Positions 35,076-47,184 of a stretch of DNA of 64,000 nt are shown one piece after another. Both the position numbers and the translations under genes were made by a program. Each line of letters begins with the position of its first letter. Position 1 is the stretch's first letter. The notes beneath the pieces were generated by a model, which was given only the letters and a program-made list of their open reading frames with translations, was not told the DNA's origin and did no database searches. This DNA comes from Metopolophium dirhodum (lineage: Eukaryota; Arthropoda; Insecta; Hemiptera; Aphididae): the NCBI RefSeq assembly GCF_019925205.1, contig NC_083563.1:6200001-6264000 (forward strand), read 5' to 3'.

Positions 35076-36801
35076 TATTGATTATAATCGATTTAAAAAT
35101 ATCATCGACTATTTTGGTTGGAATTGGGATCATGGAAAATAAGACACATCATTGAATTACTTACAACGAAAAAATAATTGGAAAAATGTTATGGGTATCA
35201 AACCTGTATGCTCGACGTACGCAGATATCAAAAATGAGTGGTTGACGTATGATTAATGTGACCCGGCTGCAATAATATAGTAATGACGGTTTTATTCATT
35301 ATAAATATATATTATTATAATATTTGACTACTGTTTTTAGTATTAACTCACCTTATTGTAATTGATTTTCATACAAATATTGTTTTCTGAATCGCTGTTT
35401 TTCTTGTAATTCAAAATGTTCTTTTGATGTTGGACTCACAATGTTACTAGAGGCAGCGTATCATACACCAACCTCTCCCTATCGCCAAGCTACCAAAACT
35501 CGGCCCAGGAATCATGTGCGCTAGCATCTGCAAGTGAATCGATATTTCGCCCCGGAATTTGTCATGCGCAAGTTGAAATAACAACCTTAAGTTGAACAAA
35601 TACAGCAATCGATAAACAGAAAAGGGCCCGGGAATAATATTATAAACCACCCCACCACACCCAGTCACCATCACAACCACCAAAACTATCAACCCCGGTC
35701 GCCTACACTGCCACCAGTTGACTCAACCCTCAGTAACTATATCAGCCCCAGGCATGCCACCTGTTAATATATTTAATACTATAATATATATATATATTGT
35801 AGTAAAAATTAAATTGCATAACTTATGTAATTTAACAAGCAAAATAGAAAATAGAGATTATAACAGTGGTACAGTGTAAATAGAGAGGTTTTTAAAAAAA
35901 AAATTAAATTTTTTACGGTAGACACGGACAATCATTTTTTTATTATTACAAAATGTTTTAAATAAAATATAAACTCAATTTTCGATTTTGCGCATATCAA
36001 ATGCAGAATATGATCAATTTTTTGCTCGTGGGGGGGGGGGGGGGGGACATGTAAATTATGTGATCATTTCAAGGAAATATGTCCAGTAATTATATCGAAT
36101 TGGGTGCTGTAGCCGTAGTGTTGCCAACTTTTAATTCAAGTAATACCCGCCAAATGGTGTCTCAAAACAACCCCCCGCCCAAAAAAAAAAAAATCATACA
36201 TTTTCAATGGATATATTTAATTTAGATATCATATCACGTCTTACAGAAGAATATAAGATGTTTAAAAATAAATTATTACTATACAATAATACAATCAGAA
36301 TGTAAATTTAAATGGGCGAAGGGATATCAATAGTACCTATGGAAAAATTCTATCAAAATTAATTTTTGTATTCCCATTAATATGGTTTATTGGGTGGTTT
36401 GAGAGTAAAAATATCTATTATCAATATTGTAGAAGAGAAGTAAGTTAGTCTGTGTTCTCACACGAAAAGTCAATTTTAGATAGTTTAATTACTAAACTCT
36501 ATAGTAAGAATAGACATTGGACATTGAAAATAAAATATCGAAAATCTACCTAGATAAACATCTTATAATATAATAAATGTTAATACTATAATGTCACTCA
36601 TTAAGCTACCTGTATGATTGGAAATACGAAATTAAGTTTCCGTCTTTCACTGTAATTCACATTTGTAATTAGTGTGTAAAGTGCGACGTTATTGACACGC
36701 ACCGTGCCGGGTAGTCGAAAACCACATTTGATTATTAATACATTAAATTTTAATATAAGAGTAAATCTGGGGAGGCTTAGATGGAATCAGGAGGGATGAT
36801 A
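35076..36801. other. Upstream flank and non-coding DNA
   Basis: It contains the promoter side of the minus-strand gene, where I saw no clear TATA box. A GC-richer, C-rich patch lies at about 35.45-35.76 kb (CCACCCCACCACACCCAGTC), origin unknown. A 17-base G-run is at 36030-36046. Confidence 0.45.
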
Positions 36802-37046
36802 CCGTATCGGCTCCCGCTGGACGTTAATGAGTCCGTATAGGCTCCGGGTCATTATTCCTTGCCGTTTTTAACCATGCTTACAGAGAATTTCTTCTCGCTG
36901 TAGCCAGTCCTCAGCCTGTAAATGGGAAGGAAAATGTTGTTGATTGGGAGCCGATACGTCCATACCACTGGCATCGGGTCGGAGCCGATACGGCCACCTT
37001 CAAATGAAAGGAAGGAGCCGAAACGGACAAACGGGAGCCGATGCGG
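36802..37046. repeat. Cluster of six GGAGCCGATACGG-like sites
   Basis: Two inverted copies, CCGTATCGGCTCCC (36802-36815) and TCCGTATAGGCTCC (36832-36845), precede four direct copies: GGAGCCGATACGTC (from 36947), GGAGCCGATACGG (36981), GGAGCCGAAACGG (37014) and GGAGCCGATGCGG (37034). The GC-rich 13-mer is out of character for the surrounding AT-rich DNA. The arrangement, inverted on one side and direct on the other, resembles protein-binding sites such as a transposon subterminal array. A C-run follows at 37070-37081. Confidence 0.8.
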
Positions 37047-40000
37047 ATACTTCCATCAGGAGGGGCCAGCCCCCCCCCCCCAAGCCCCACCCTATTTGAG
37101 CATATGCATGTACGTGCACGTGCTGGAGCCCTCCACTATTTATTTTATACACAGTCACTCACATTAATGATCACTTACTAGTTACTACACACACTATGAC
37201 ATGACCCGCATTTGCTATATTATTTAACTCCTTAAACACGGTCGGTATTGATACCCCAATAAAGTTAACACAACACTATTACATTTTCCACTCATTATTC
37301 TTTACGAAACAATCAGAAAATATCTGATCCATTTTTCGTTGAAAAAACAAGTATGGATTTTACCTGGTTACAAACCAGTAATCGATGTTTAGCCCTGTTT
37401 TGAAATAATATAATATTAATATGTATGTGTTACAGGTCAAAGCGATGAATTAATTGATTGACATTTAGTTACGATAAAGAAACAAATATTAAACGAGGAT
37501 GTGATAAATTATTACATTTAATATATACTAATAACAAATAAGTATTGCAAAAATTATTCAAGGCCGATGCAAGTCGATAAAATAGGTAATCATTAATAGT
37601 ATAATTAATCAATAATAAAAAAAAAATAATAATAATGTAATTAACATAATATCAGAACAACATTTTATAACTGACAAACTATAAATGCTAGTCGCCTAGA
37701 AATTTTAAATGGGAATCATAAACATATTATGATTTAATACTAATTAGTGATTCGGATTGTGCATTTTAATACATTGACGCAGATTTTAATATTATATGTA
37801 AAGGGTTATTACTAGTTATATAGATGTTACTAAATCTGGGTTAGTGGGTTACTATACCATTAATTATAAATACTATTATAATTTTTAATCAATGGCACAA
37901 ACTACTAGGTAGGTGTAATAATTGTAATCCCAAAATGTGTAAAAGAGTGAGTTCTACCGCACTACAACCTATTTGCGCCTACAAGCGCTCCAAATAATAG
38001 CTCATTAGTACCCGAAACGTTTAAAATTTTAAAATGCGTGCAAAGTTGCCAGATTTATAGTTTTTCAGTATAATATAACACAATCATCAATAAAAATGTA
38101 TAAAATGTATTGGGTACATATCACGGACTAAGATAGGGAGTATAGGAAACGATATGATGGGCGTGTGACGGTGAGCCGGACCGCAATTGCCTCAGTACCT
38201 CCTACCCTACCCTGCTTAAATTGGTACAGAGCCAACATGCACGCTATGTGCTTGGTAAAATATCAACTATTTGGATTTTGATTTTTCATTTATTTAATAT
38301 TTTCATTCTTATCATCATTGCATTTTCCATCCAGCCACTAGGTAGCGTTAAAACCAGTTATGCTAACTAGCTAGCTATGTACCACGAAAGCAGCAGAGGC
38401 ACTTCGGAGATCGGACCCGTTTAAAATTTGCTTGTTTCCAGTCCTCTCTATCTTAGTCCATGCCCCGTGGTACTTATACCGCGGATTGAGATATAATGGA
38501 CTGGAAACGAGCAGCTTATCAGTGGCACCAATCGTGTTCACAAGAGACAAGTGCGGGTAGTCGCAATGGCCAATGGGCATTGACAATTAACAACGCCATC
38601 TATGTAAAACGGACTAAGATATAAATGTAACGCCAAATAAAACCATTGGTAGCAATGAAAACATTCAATGTCCCGTGTTGATGATATAGACTATAGAGGA
38701 ACCATTTGTGCCCCCAACACCCGCCCGCCACATCTTATCTTCAACCCCGTGTAAAAACTAAATATTGATTTATTTTAGTCACCTTATACATTACACATGT
38801 ATACGAATATGTAATATATATGAGTATTATATTAGTATTTGGAAACTGTTTAACGATTGCCGTCCATCGACATCGTACATTACTTCTTATGTAGTGCACG
38901 GCTAATTTGCTAAGTGTGAGGAATGCCATGTGGGGCCGACAATAAATGTATACTAATATGCTTACTAAGGTTTCACGCACGTGTCGTCGTAATGACTTCA
39001 GGCAATCCATGGGTGACTCGAACCAGAAGAGAACACTATGGACAACCAGCTCAACCCGCTGCGAATATCTGCACCCACGATATATCACGGCCCGGTCGGT
39101 AACCCTCTGATTATATTGACCTAATACATGCTAAGATTGTACAATAACTGCAATAATTATTATTTGGATAATACACAATATATATACGTTGAGTACTTTA
39201 CTTCCATAAGGTAACCATGATATCTAGCGATAATATCACACACCTATAGATCAAGTCACCGATATATCTCGTAAATACGTATAAACAGAACTCATCACAC
39301 AGGCAGCTAGCACGTCTAGATGATCGACAGGTGGAAATGGGGATGTCACGGAACTATAACTTTAAAGAGATAAGAATATTAATATAGGTAAATTATTACA
39401 TATTTATCGTTTATAGTAGTGACCACTGGTTTGAGGGAGGATAATTTTTCTGATTGTACGTTATGATGAGGCTTAGTTCTCTCGAACCCAGCCTTCTCCC
39501 AATATCTACCAATGTATTCATAAGTGTAACGCGTAGCTTAGTGCCTTAGGTATATAGTTATCACTACAATACTATACGTACTAATAATAATATAATATAA
39601 ACTATACTATATCCTTGACACAATATGCTGATCCACCTGCAGTATCTTCCACTCAGAATAATTTTTTCTATGTATTAATGAATTTAAATTTAACAGATTC
39701 ATTACAGTGACGTCAATATAATATACACTCGAGCAGTAGAACCTATATAGTTTCCCGGGTTTTTTTTTTAATTTTTGTTTTATATCGTCTTATATTCGTT
39801 ACTATGATTTATTATTATTCGATGATAGTATAGATGGTTAAAGTAATAATATGATTAATATATATTATGATAAGAAGGTAATTATGTATACTAAGATTAA
39901 GTGAATATTGTAAGATATTTTTTTTCATAACAATATCATATCGTTTAGAAAATTGAAAATACTCGAAGACTCGAATACTAAAGAATAGGTACTAATAGAT

Positions 40001-41210
40001 GCAGAATTAATCATTTTAGATTTTCAAAAACTATTCGTCCGTGTTCTTCTTTCTACCCTTGTATGTTTTGTGAATTAAATTATTTAGTTTATAATATTCG
40101 ATATTATATCATATAATTACTTTTATAATTTTCTAGAAAACTACTGAAAAATCTTTTAAAGTAAAATAAATCTCTTTATTATTTGACAAATCACTAGTAG
40201 GTATTCAATCGACAGCAAACATAAAAAAAACATATAAATCATTAGATAGATTAACATCCAATTTAACTTGCCGATTAAACGACGACCATGTGCTGAGTTA
40301 AAAAAAAATAAAAGCATTTCTGAAGTCGTTTTTTTAAATGTATTTAGAAAGTATAGCGGCAGCGTTTGTCTTGCTGATTTCATAACATAGCAAGTAATCA
40401 AACGTTAAATTTTATGCTCACACATATTATACCGAAGTAGAACAGATAACGCTCTACGTCAAAATAAATTACAATTTTATGCAGACATCTGAAGACTTTC
40501 CAATGCCAGTAGAGTGATTAACATAATATCGTAATTTACTGTTAATTACGTTTTATCAAATTCATATATGCTAGGTTTTGGAGTGTTCCTACCTACACTT
40601 AAGTAGTACCTGTATTTTGTATACTGTATATTATACATATATATCATGTCCAATAAATTAATAACAGACAGCTGTTATTTAATGAGTACACGTAATAATA
40701 GTATTAATAACTACTATGCTTCATAACAAATTAGCGACTATTAACAAAACATACATAGCATGAAAGGATAAATTAATTTTATTTAGCACTTAAAAAATAT
40801 TGCCAAACACACCCAAATAAAACTGCGGTGCATTTTTTAAATACAGTTAGTTTTTTTTTTTGAAAATGCAATTTAAACGGGTTTTTTGTACTTTTAATTT
40901 ATGTTAAAACAATTAAACTAATACATTTTTTCGTGAAGTCTCTCTGCTGTATAGTAGGTATGAGTGTTAATTAGGTCACTGTAATGAAATAAGATTCAGA
41001 TTTATGTAGTGAATTTATTAACGCAATCATTGAATTGATTTATGACAGATGATTTTTAGTTTTTTTTTATTATTTTTATTGGCTCACATAATATATATTT
41101 AAAATAATCTTTGATTTCATTTTCGGTAAATAGATCATTTTTATGAACATTTTGATATGTGAATATTGGAAAGTGTACCAATAATTTATCATTTATACGT
41201 ATTTAAAGAC
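37047..41210. other. AT-rich non-coding DNA with scattered repeat fragments
   Basis: It includes a related-27-mer cluster at 38124-38508 (listed separately) and mixed sequence at about 38.86-39.11 kb with a 115-codon minus-strand frame of no recognisable character. No exon is supported. Confidence 0.45.
38124..38508. repeat. Three related 27-mers, two direct and one inverted
   Basis: CGGACTAAGATAGGGAG..GGAAAC at 38124-38150, its inverted relative at 38434-38460 (reverse complement TGGACTAAGATAGAGAGG, then ACTGGAAAC) and a direct variant at 38482-38508 (CGGATTGAGATATAATGG, then ACTGGAAAC). A fourth partial copy, CGGACTAAGATATAA, lies near 38611. The ends of any element are undefined. Confidence 0.5.
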
Positions 41211-41579
41211 TAGCTGTCCCATCCAACGTTGTCCAGGCCAAATATTTGTATTTTTAATTAATATATATTTTTTGTAAGATGTATAATATACCATATTTCT
41301 TCTTATTATAATATTAATATAATATGTAACCAATTGCAACCATTTAGATAAACAAATACATTTTTCTTTTTTGTAAGCTGAAAAAAATGTATGTGTGAGC
41401 TACCAATTGTAGCTATCTACAGCTTATATAAGCTGAAAAATCAAACTATAACACCCTCCAAGTTTCAAGTAATAATCTAATGAAATAACTTTTATTGAAA
41501 ACGGTCCAGTCGTTTTTTGAGGCTATTAACTCCGGATGAACTAACATTCAATTTTAGTTGTATAACCCGATTTTGCATG
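41211..41579 (+). repeat. Dispersed retroposon-like repeat, copy 3
   Basis: It begins GACTAGCTGTCCCATCCAAC, then GTTGTCCAGGCC, and later has GGTCCAGTCGTTTTTTGAGG. It has the same general form as the 26663 family (ACTAGCTG start, GGTCCAG near the 3' end), diverged. Confidence 0.5.
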
Positions 41580-41939
41580 CGAAAAAATTATAAAATACAA
41601 AATTTAGATTATCTAAGTGTATCTTGGTTTTGGTATATACCTACCTACCTCAGTTCACATGCAAAATTATGAACTAAATCGACCAAGGTTGACAATTCAT
41701 TTGTGGTGGATTGGATATAGGAATATAACACTTGGTATAAATCAAACGTGATTCAAACTACTCATTAAACATTTCTGATATCTCCATGAACAATATGAAA
41801 TATTCACAAAATGGGATAAGTAGTTTTTGAGAACCTATATAATACCTACAAATATACATTTAACTCTCATATTTGTTATAAGATATAGATTTGATGTATA
41901 CTTTTATCTGCCCGAGTAACTAGTGGCATCAGTTTAAAT
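41580..41939. other. AT-rich spacer between retroposon-like repeats
   Basis: Nothing recognisable. Confidence 0.4.
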
Positions 41940-42191
41940 ACTAATTTCTACTAATTATATCTACTATATCCAGTAGCAACCATTTATAAATCAAAATTCT
42001 CATCGTAAATATCAAAATCCCAGTTTGAGCACCTCTCACGGTTGGACCAATCGGTCTAATTGTGAATCTAAAGCATTCAGGGACTCACTCTCAAGAACAC
42101 ACAATAAATTTGATCAACATCGGTCCAGCCATTTAGGAGGAGTTCAATGACATAGGTATAGACAAACATTAATTTATATATATATATAGAT
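41940..42191 (+). repeat. Dispersed retroposon-like repeat, copy 4
   Basis: GCAACCATTTATAAATCAAA, then TTTGAGCACCTCTCACGG and CGGTCCAGCCATTTAGGAGG, ending in TATATATATATAGATT. It aligns with the 3' half of copy 1 (GATTGAGCACCTTCCAGGG). Confidence 0.65.
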
Positions 42192-42830
42192 TAAAGAAGT
42201 GTATATTATGGTAAAATATATATGGGTATAGGCACTGGGGTATTTTTCACCCCTAATACATCACATATCTTCAAACTGTAAATGCTTATAAGTTGGAATA
42301 TATTCAATTCGATGTTAAATAATTGTTTACACAATTTTCAGAAAAATGTAAAGAACATAAAATTTGATTTAGATATGGGTTACCAATTAAAAATATTTTG
42401 TGCAATACATTATATTATTATAATCTAAAAATATATAAGGATATCTCATTAACACTATATATTAACTCATTAATCATTTCAAATATCCCTCATATAATAT
42501 AATGTACCTTCATAATATATAGATGGTTATTTCATTTTTAATGCATTTTTATAAGTACATTTTATATTGACTTGTAATGTGAAACATCTTTTGGCGCAGG
42601 GGTAAAATCCGTCGGTCGTGGCAAGATGGTGTGCATCAGTGTCGCCACTTTGTCAGTATTCGAAAAATAAAAATTGATAAAATCAAGTAGTATTTGTCAC
42701 ACTATTAACGCAGTCGGATTGCCTACCTAAGTGGCTAAGTTGCATGTAAAATAATTTTCACTTGAGTTGATCAACTTTTAGACACTCAAACACAGATTTC
42801 AACTTTAAACTTTTTTGCATACTTTTCGTA
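42192..42830. other. AT-rich spacer
   Basis: No frame or repeat recognised. A short GC-richer patch lies at about 42.59-42.66 kb. Confidence 0.4.
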
Positions 42831-43041
42831 TACACAAAGTTATATAACTTAAAAATTACTCGTTCGAATTTTGATTTATTTACCTTAAAATATTCAAAAA
42901 AATATCTGCTGATAATATGAAAAAAGGGTTCCTATTTGAAAAACAGAAGTATGTCACAGTATTATCCTTAAGTGGTACAAATGTTAAGGTAAATAAATCA
43001 AAATTCGAACGAGTAATTTTTAAGTTATATAACTTTGTGTA
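42831..43041. mobile_element. Foldback MITE with perfect 58-bp arms
   Basis: 42831-42888 (TACACAAAGTTATATAACTT, then AAAAATTACTCGTTCGAATT, then TTGATTTATTTACCTTAA) is the exact reverse complement of 42984-43041, with a 95-base loop. The transcript would form a long hairpin. The perfect arms indicate a young element or gene conversion between the arms. The interior has no reading frame. The target duplication is not clear. Confidence 0.9.
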
Positions 43042-43465
43042 TTAAGAAAAATATACCTGGAAATGGGTTAGGTAAATTTGCGGGCTTAGATGATTTTAAA
43101 ATTTTAGTTAAGAGTAATTACTATTAGTCGGTAATCACCGGTGTTTTTGGTAATTTTTAATATAACGCATTATGCCGTAGGGTTCGATTAGGTTTGTGCT
43201 GTGGCCGTGTAAGTCCTAGTTGTAAACTAAGTTCCTAGGTAACTATAATAATTGGTGATAAAATAAATGTCTGCAATAATATAACACCTACTAACGGAAA
43301 AAGTGTGATTGAACATAATATTGTTTATATTTAATCAGATTTAAATGAATATGGTTTTTACATCATAATATTATATTGGTTATGTGATATTACCAATATA
43401 TAATATTATATTACTATATTGTAAACAACTAAGTGTTTTGTATGATGTAATTCTCGGCTAAAGTA
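43042..43465. other. AT-rich spacer
   Basis: Nothing recognisable between the two MITEs. Confidence 0.4.
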
Positions 43466-43668
43466 TAGGGTGTTCCATAAAGTGCGCAACTTTTAAATCT
43501 GCTTTTATTTTTTTAATATGTTAATGACAGCTCTGTGCTCATCAACAACTACTAATTAAATCGGAGTAATAGTAGATGGGTACTGAAAATTATAAGAACA
43601 GGCCTGCCAAAAATTTTTTAAAAAGATGGTGGCAGATTTAAAAGTTGCGCACTTTATGGGACATCCTA
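43466..43668. mobile_element. Mariner/Tc1-like MITE, 203 bp
   Basis: The left end is TAGGGTGTTCCATAAAGTGC, then GCAACTTTTAAATCTGC. The reverse complement of the right end is TAGGATGTCCCATAAAGTGC, then GCAACTTTTAAATCTGCC. Two mismatches occur over about 37 bases. TA flanks both sides, as for mariner/Tc1 insertions. No transposase frame. Confidence 0.85.
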
Positions 43669-45420
43669 TATAGTATTTATGTAGAAAATATTGATGATGT
43701 AAGTAGTTTGGGATGTGTATTATTAAAACATATAACGGAAAAATGTAGGCCATTAAAAAATATACATCTATCAGCTATATTATAGTCTATTTAGATTTAT
43801 GCGTTCTCGCTATTAGATAATGACCGTGCCTCGTAGTGAAGAATGTATTGGTTTTACAATTATGTGTTTTTTTTCAATTTTAGAGAAATTATAATCAATC
43901 GTTTGATGTAGGTAAGACTTAGATTTTAGCCTTAGATTTTAAAATTGTTAATCAATTGTATTGCAATATTCAGTCGTTTTTATAAAGTAATTAAATTTAA
44001 CACATGCTTGTACTTGTGCAGGCGGATTTGTATTATAAATTAATTATTACGTTTGTATTTAGGTTATTATAGTTATAGGTACATAATCAATAGAGCGATA
44101 TATTAAAATTATACAGAAAATTGTATACAATTTAAATATTAACAAGACTACAGATTTTTTAAGATAAATAGGTACTAATAAAATAAAGTTTATAAAGCTT
44201 TAGTCATGTATTATATTTAAAACCTTAAGGGCATATTATTTACTACAAAATATACTATTATATCTATGACCCTTTCAATGCCTTTCGTTTTTGATCATAT
44301 ACGTATTACGCTAAGTATTTTACAAGCCGCTAAATCTTTGCGGCAGACGTGTGCGAACCTACATATATATAACAGCAGCAAAAATCCAAGTATCACTTAA
44401 ACGGTCAGAGGGTTCTAACCCGGGGTTTATCGTCGGAGATGGGAAATTGGATGTGTTGGAGCCAGGGCACTTTCTTGGCATCTTAGGGTAAATATATATA
44501 TATATATACATTATACGCACTGCAACACCCGGGGGCATGATACGAACGCACACACACGCACACTAGTAAAAGACAAATGGAGACCAGATCTCCAAGCCCG
44601 ATGTAGTAAGAAGAGGGAAAGAAAATAACATAGAGATATTTATGTGTATCGTTTATGTATAGAGTATAAATAATAAATATACACGAGTATAATACTATAA
44701 TGTATATTATGTATAGGTACAGCGCGAATCTTTTAACGTAATCCGAGCGATGATTATCAATGATTAAAGTATATCGACAACATTTTTAATTATTATCATT
44801 TATTGATATTAATATGTATTATTAATAGTTTATTGTAAAATATAGAAAATCGCTGTTATTATCATAACATTTACTATTGTTTATTACGTCTTTATCTATT
44901 TGTTATTTTATTACAATTGGAAATCGGAAAATATATTTTTAGTTCTAAGTGTTCTAACTTCAAACATTTTAAGATACTTATTTCGCACACGCATTGAAGT
45001 TAAAGAATATAGTTGTCTGTTGTACTAAATAATAATATGTATATTGTGATTATAATTGAATACATTTCCTATTAACAACACTGAATAAGTGTTTGGAATT
45101 AAAAAGAAAAAAGTTTTTAATTTTTCGTTGATATAAGATATACTAATAAAGTGGTAATAGTATAACACCATAGGAGAATTGAACGTTTATCAGAGTCCAT
45201 AGGTGTCGAACGACTTCAATACGTTACTCTCGTTCTTGAGATTATTTTTTCACCCCCACAAACGTATACTTCTAATACACTATACCAGTGACGCGTATAC
45301 GTGTCATTGGATCATCCGCGTGCGGGGGAGTAGATGACACAGGCGTCTCGGTGGCTCGGTTCGGAAATCGCTGACGCACGTGCTCGTTTGTCCTTCCATG
45401 TGTAGGTATAACTTTCATTC

Positions 45421-45444
45421 TTTCTCTCTCTCTCTCTCTCTCTC
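45421..45444. repeat. CT microsatellite
   Basis: An uninterrupted TC tract. The opposite strand gives an Arg/Glu frame. Confidence 0.9.
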
Positions 45445-45533
45445 CCCTCTATATTTCTCTCTCGTCCCGGGGGTGTCATTGTCGTTTTGATATGTTTCGT
45501 GTTTGTGTGTGTATATGGACCGCGGCGAGAGGG

Positions 45534-45537
<4 letters not shown>

Positions 45538-45570
<33 letters not shown>
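45538..45570. repeat. TA microsatellite
   Basis: An uninterrupted TA tract of about 33 bases. Confidence 0.9.
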
Positions 45571-45573
<3 letters not shown>

Positions 45574-46585
45574 GTGCGAGAAGAAGAAAAATAAGAAGCA
45601 AGAAGACCCGTAACCAGAGACGGGAAAAGTGCTGCTATTATTATTCGACGGAAGAAAATCGTGTACGACGCTGTATATATAATAATATGATGGCTGGCTG
45701 TGATGGGTGGCGGGAAATAGATACCTTTCGTTTTAACTCGGCTGAAAATCACAATTCTGCGAGCGAACACTCAACCGGACGGGGTGGAACGGGAAAACAC
45801 TGTATATTATATATATATATAAATGTATGTGAGTGTGTTGTGCGCGGGACAAATGGCCGAGCCATCAATCCGTGGTCGTCCGCCACCGGTGGTTTGGTGA
45901 TATGTATATAGATACAGCATGTGTGGGCTGACGATAAAAGAAGAAGCCAGAAACCCGAGACGGCCCGACCGACCGACCGACCCCACATCCACCCGCGACG
46001 ATGCCGACGTGATTCGTTCGCGTTTCGCGTCTTGATGGCCCACTCGGGAAAACGATTTCACCCCCGGCGGACCACGGCGGCAAGTGACGGAGACAAACCG
46101 CCAATATCCGGAAAATAAATCTGCTCGCGGGGCGTCGAAAAGTCCGCGGACCCGACACCGCGCTGTTCGATATCGCCGCAAAAAATTCTAACACTCACGA
46201 GAGTCTATCATTACAGTGCCTAAGGATTTTCAACTCTCCGTACTCCTCTGTACGCAAATTAAATGCGTCATAGATTAAAATATATCAAGTACTTACGTCG
46301 TTATAACGGTATATTGCACGTGTATCTATATATTATATAGAAACGCGAAATATAAGTGTAAGTCAGTTTTTAAAAAATGCAATATTATACTTTTGTATAG
46401 ATAACTTTACGCCTGATCGACTGGTCGCACTGATATTTGGCTACCTCAATAGATGATATTATTAATGGTCATGCTCAAGTTAAGTTATCTGTTACTTATT
46501 ACATAGGTAAGAGTATATAAATTCATGGAGTGTCTACTAAATGGGTTTCGTTTGCAGTGAAGGTTCGACGGTCGTGTACGCTTCA

Positions 46586-47176
46586 CAGGGCCGGCAGCAA
46601 TGGGCAGCAATGGTATGGTGGGTCGTCACACCACCCTTTTGAATTTTTCATAACTATCAGTCAGCATTTTCTTAATAACAGAACTGTCAGAAATTATACG
46701 ACTTGTTAAAAATTGTTTTCCTAGATTTTCTTAAGTTATATTTTTAATAATAAAAACGAGAACGGGTCCTCGGCAGTCAGCAGTATTTTGATTTCTAAAT
46801 AGGTAATTATAGAGGATGACACTATTTATAGTTTATTATGTAATAAAAAATTTAAAATATAAGTGGAAATGTATTATTTAATCAATGACTATTGACTCCA
46901 CAGTAGTGTTAGTATACAAATAAGGGGAAGTAGAACTCCTTGTTTTCCTTATTCCCACTGACTTCGACTATACAAACTTGACAATTTAGAGTTTACTGAC
47001 TTAGAAATCAAAATACTACCGATTGTTCACCTTACCAATTATACAGAAAAACCAGGAATTTTTATAGGTACTTCACATAGTTTGTTTTAAGAAATTACGG
47101 GTCGAAATTTTTACAGTCGGCAAATACTTGATCTCACCCCCCCCCCCCCCTTGAAAATCGTATAACGCCGGCCCTG
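46586..47176. mobile_element. hAT-like MITE, 591 bp, with 8-bp target duplication (7 of 8)
   Basis: Both ends are CAGGGCCGGC as terminal inverted repeat. The flanks are ACGCTTCA (46578-46585) and ACACTTCA (47177-47184), an 8-bp duplication with one difference. Near the right end a C-run (about 47137-47150) precedes TTGAAAATCG. The words TTTGCCGACTGTAAAAATTT (reverse complement near 47115) recall the hAT terminus at 10249 (TGTCGGCAACTGTAAG), suggesting a related family. No coding frame. Confidence 0.85.
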
Positions 47177-47184
47177 ACACTTCA

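Larger units (their letters stand above)
43671..46585. other. Non-coding DNA passing into a GC/CpG-rich patch
   Basis: AT-rich until about 45.2 kb. Then 45.29-46.19 kb is markedly richer in CpG, with CGG, CGAC and GACCGACC words, a CT tract (45421-45444) and a TA tract (45538-45570). Overlapping frames of 65-150 codons occur on both strands, the pattern of GC-rich DNA rather than a gene. It could be promoter or 5' untranslated DNA. Confidence 0.45.

Noticed and set aside
38741..39088. 115-codon minus-strand frame
   Set aside because: No signal, domain or splice support. The composition looks like translated non-coding DNA.
45312..46194. Overlapping frames up to 152 codons on both strands
   Set aside because: They occur in all frames of CpG-rich, microsatellite-bearing DNA, and none shows a domain or splice structure.
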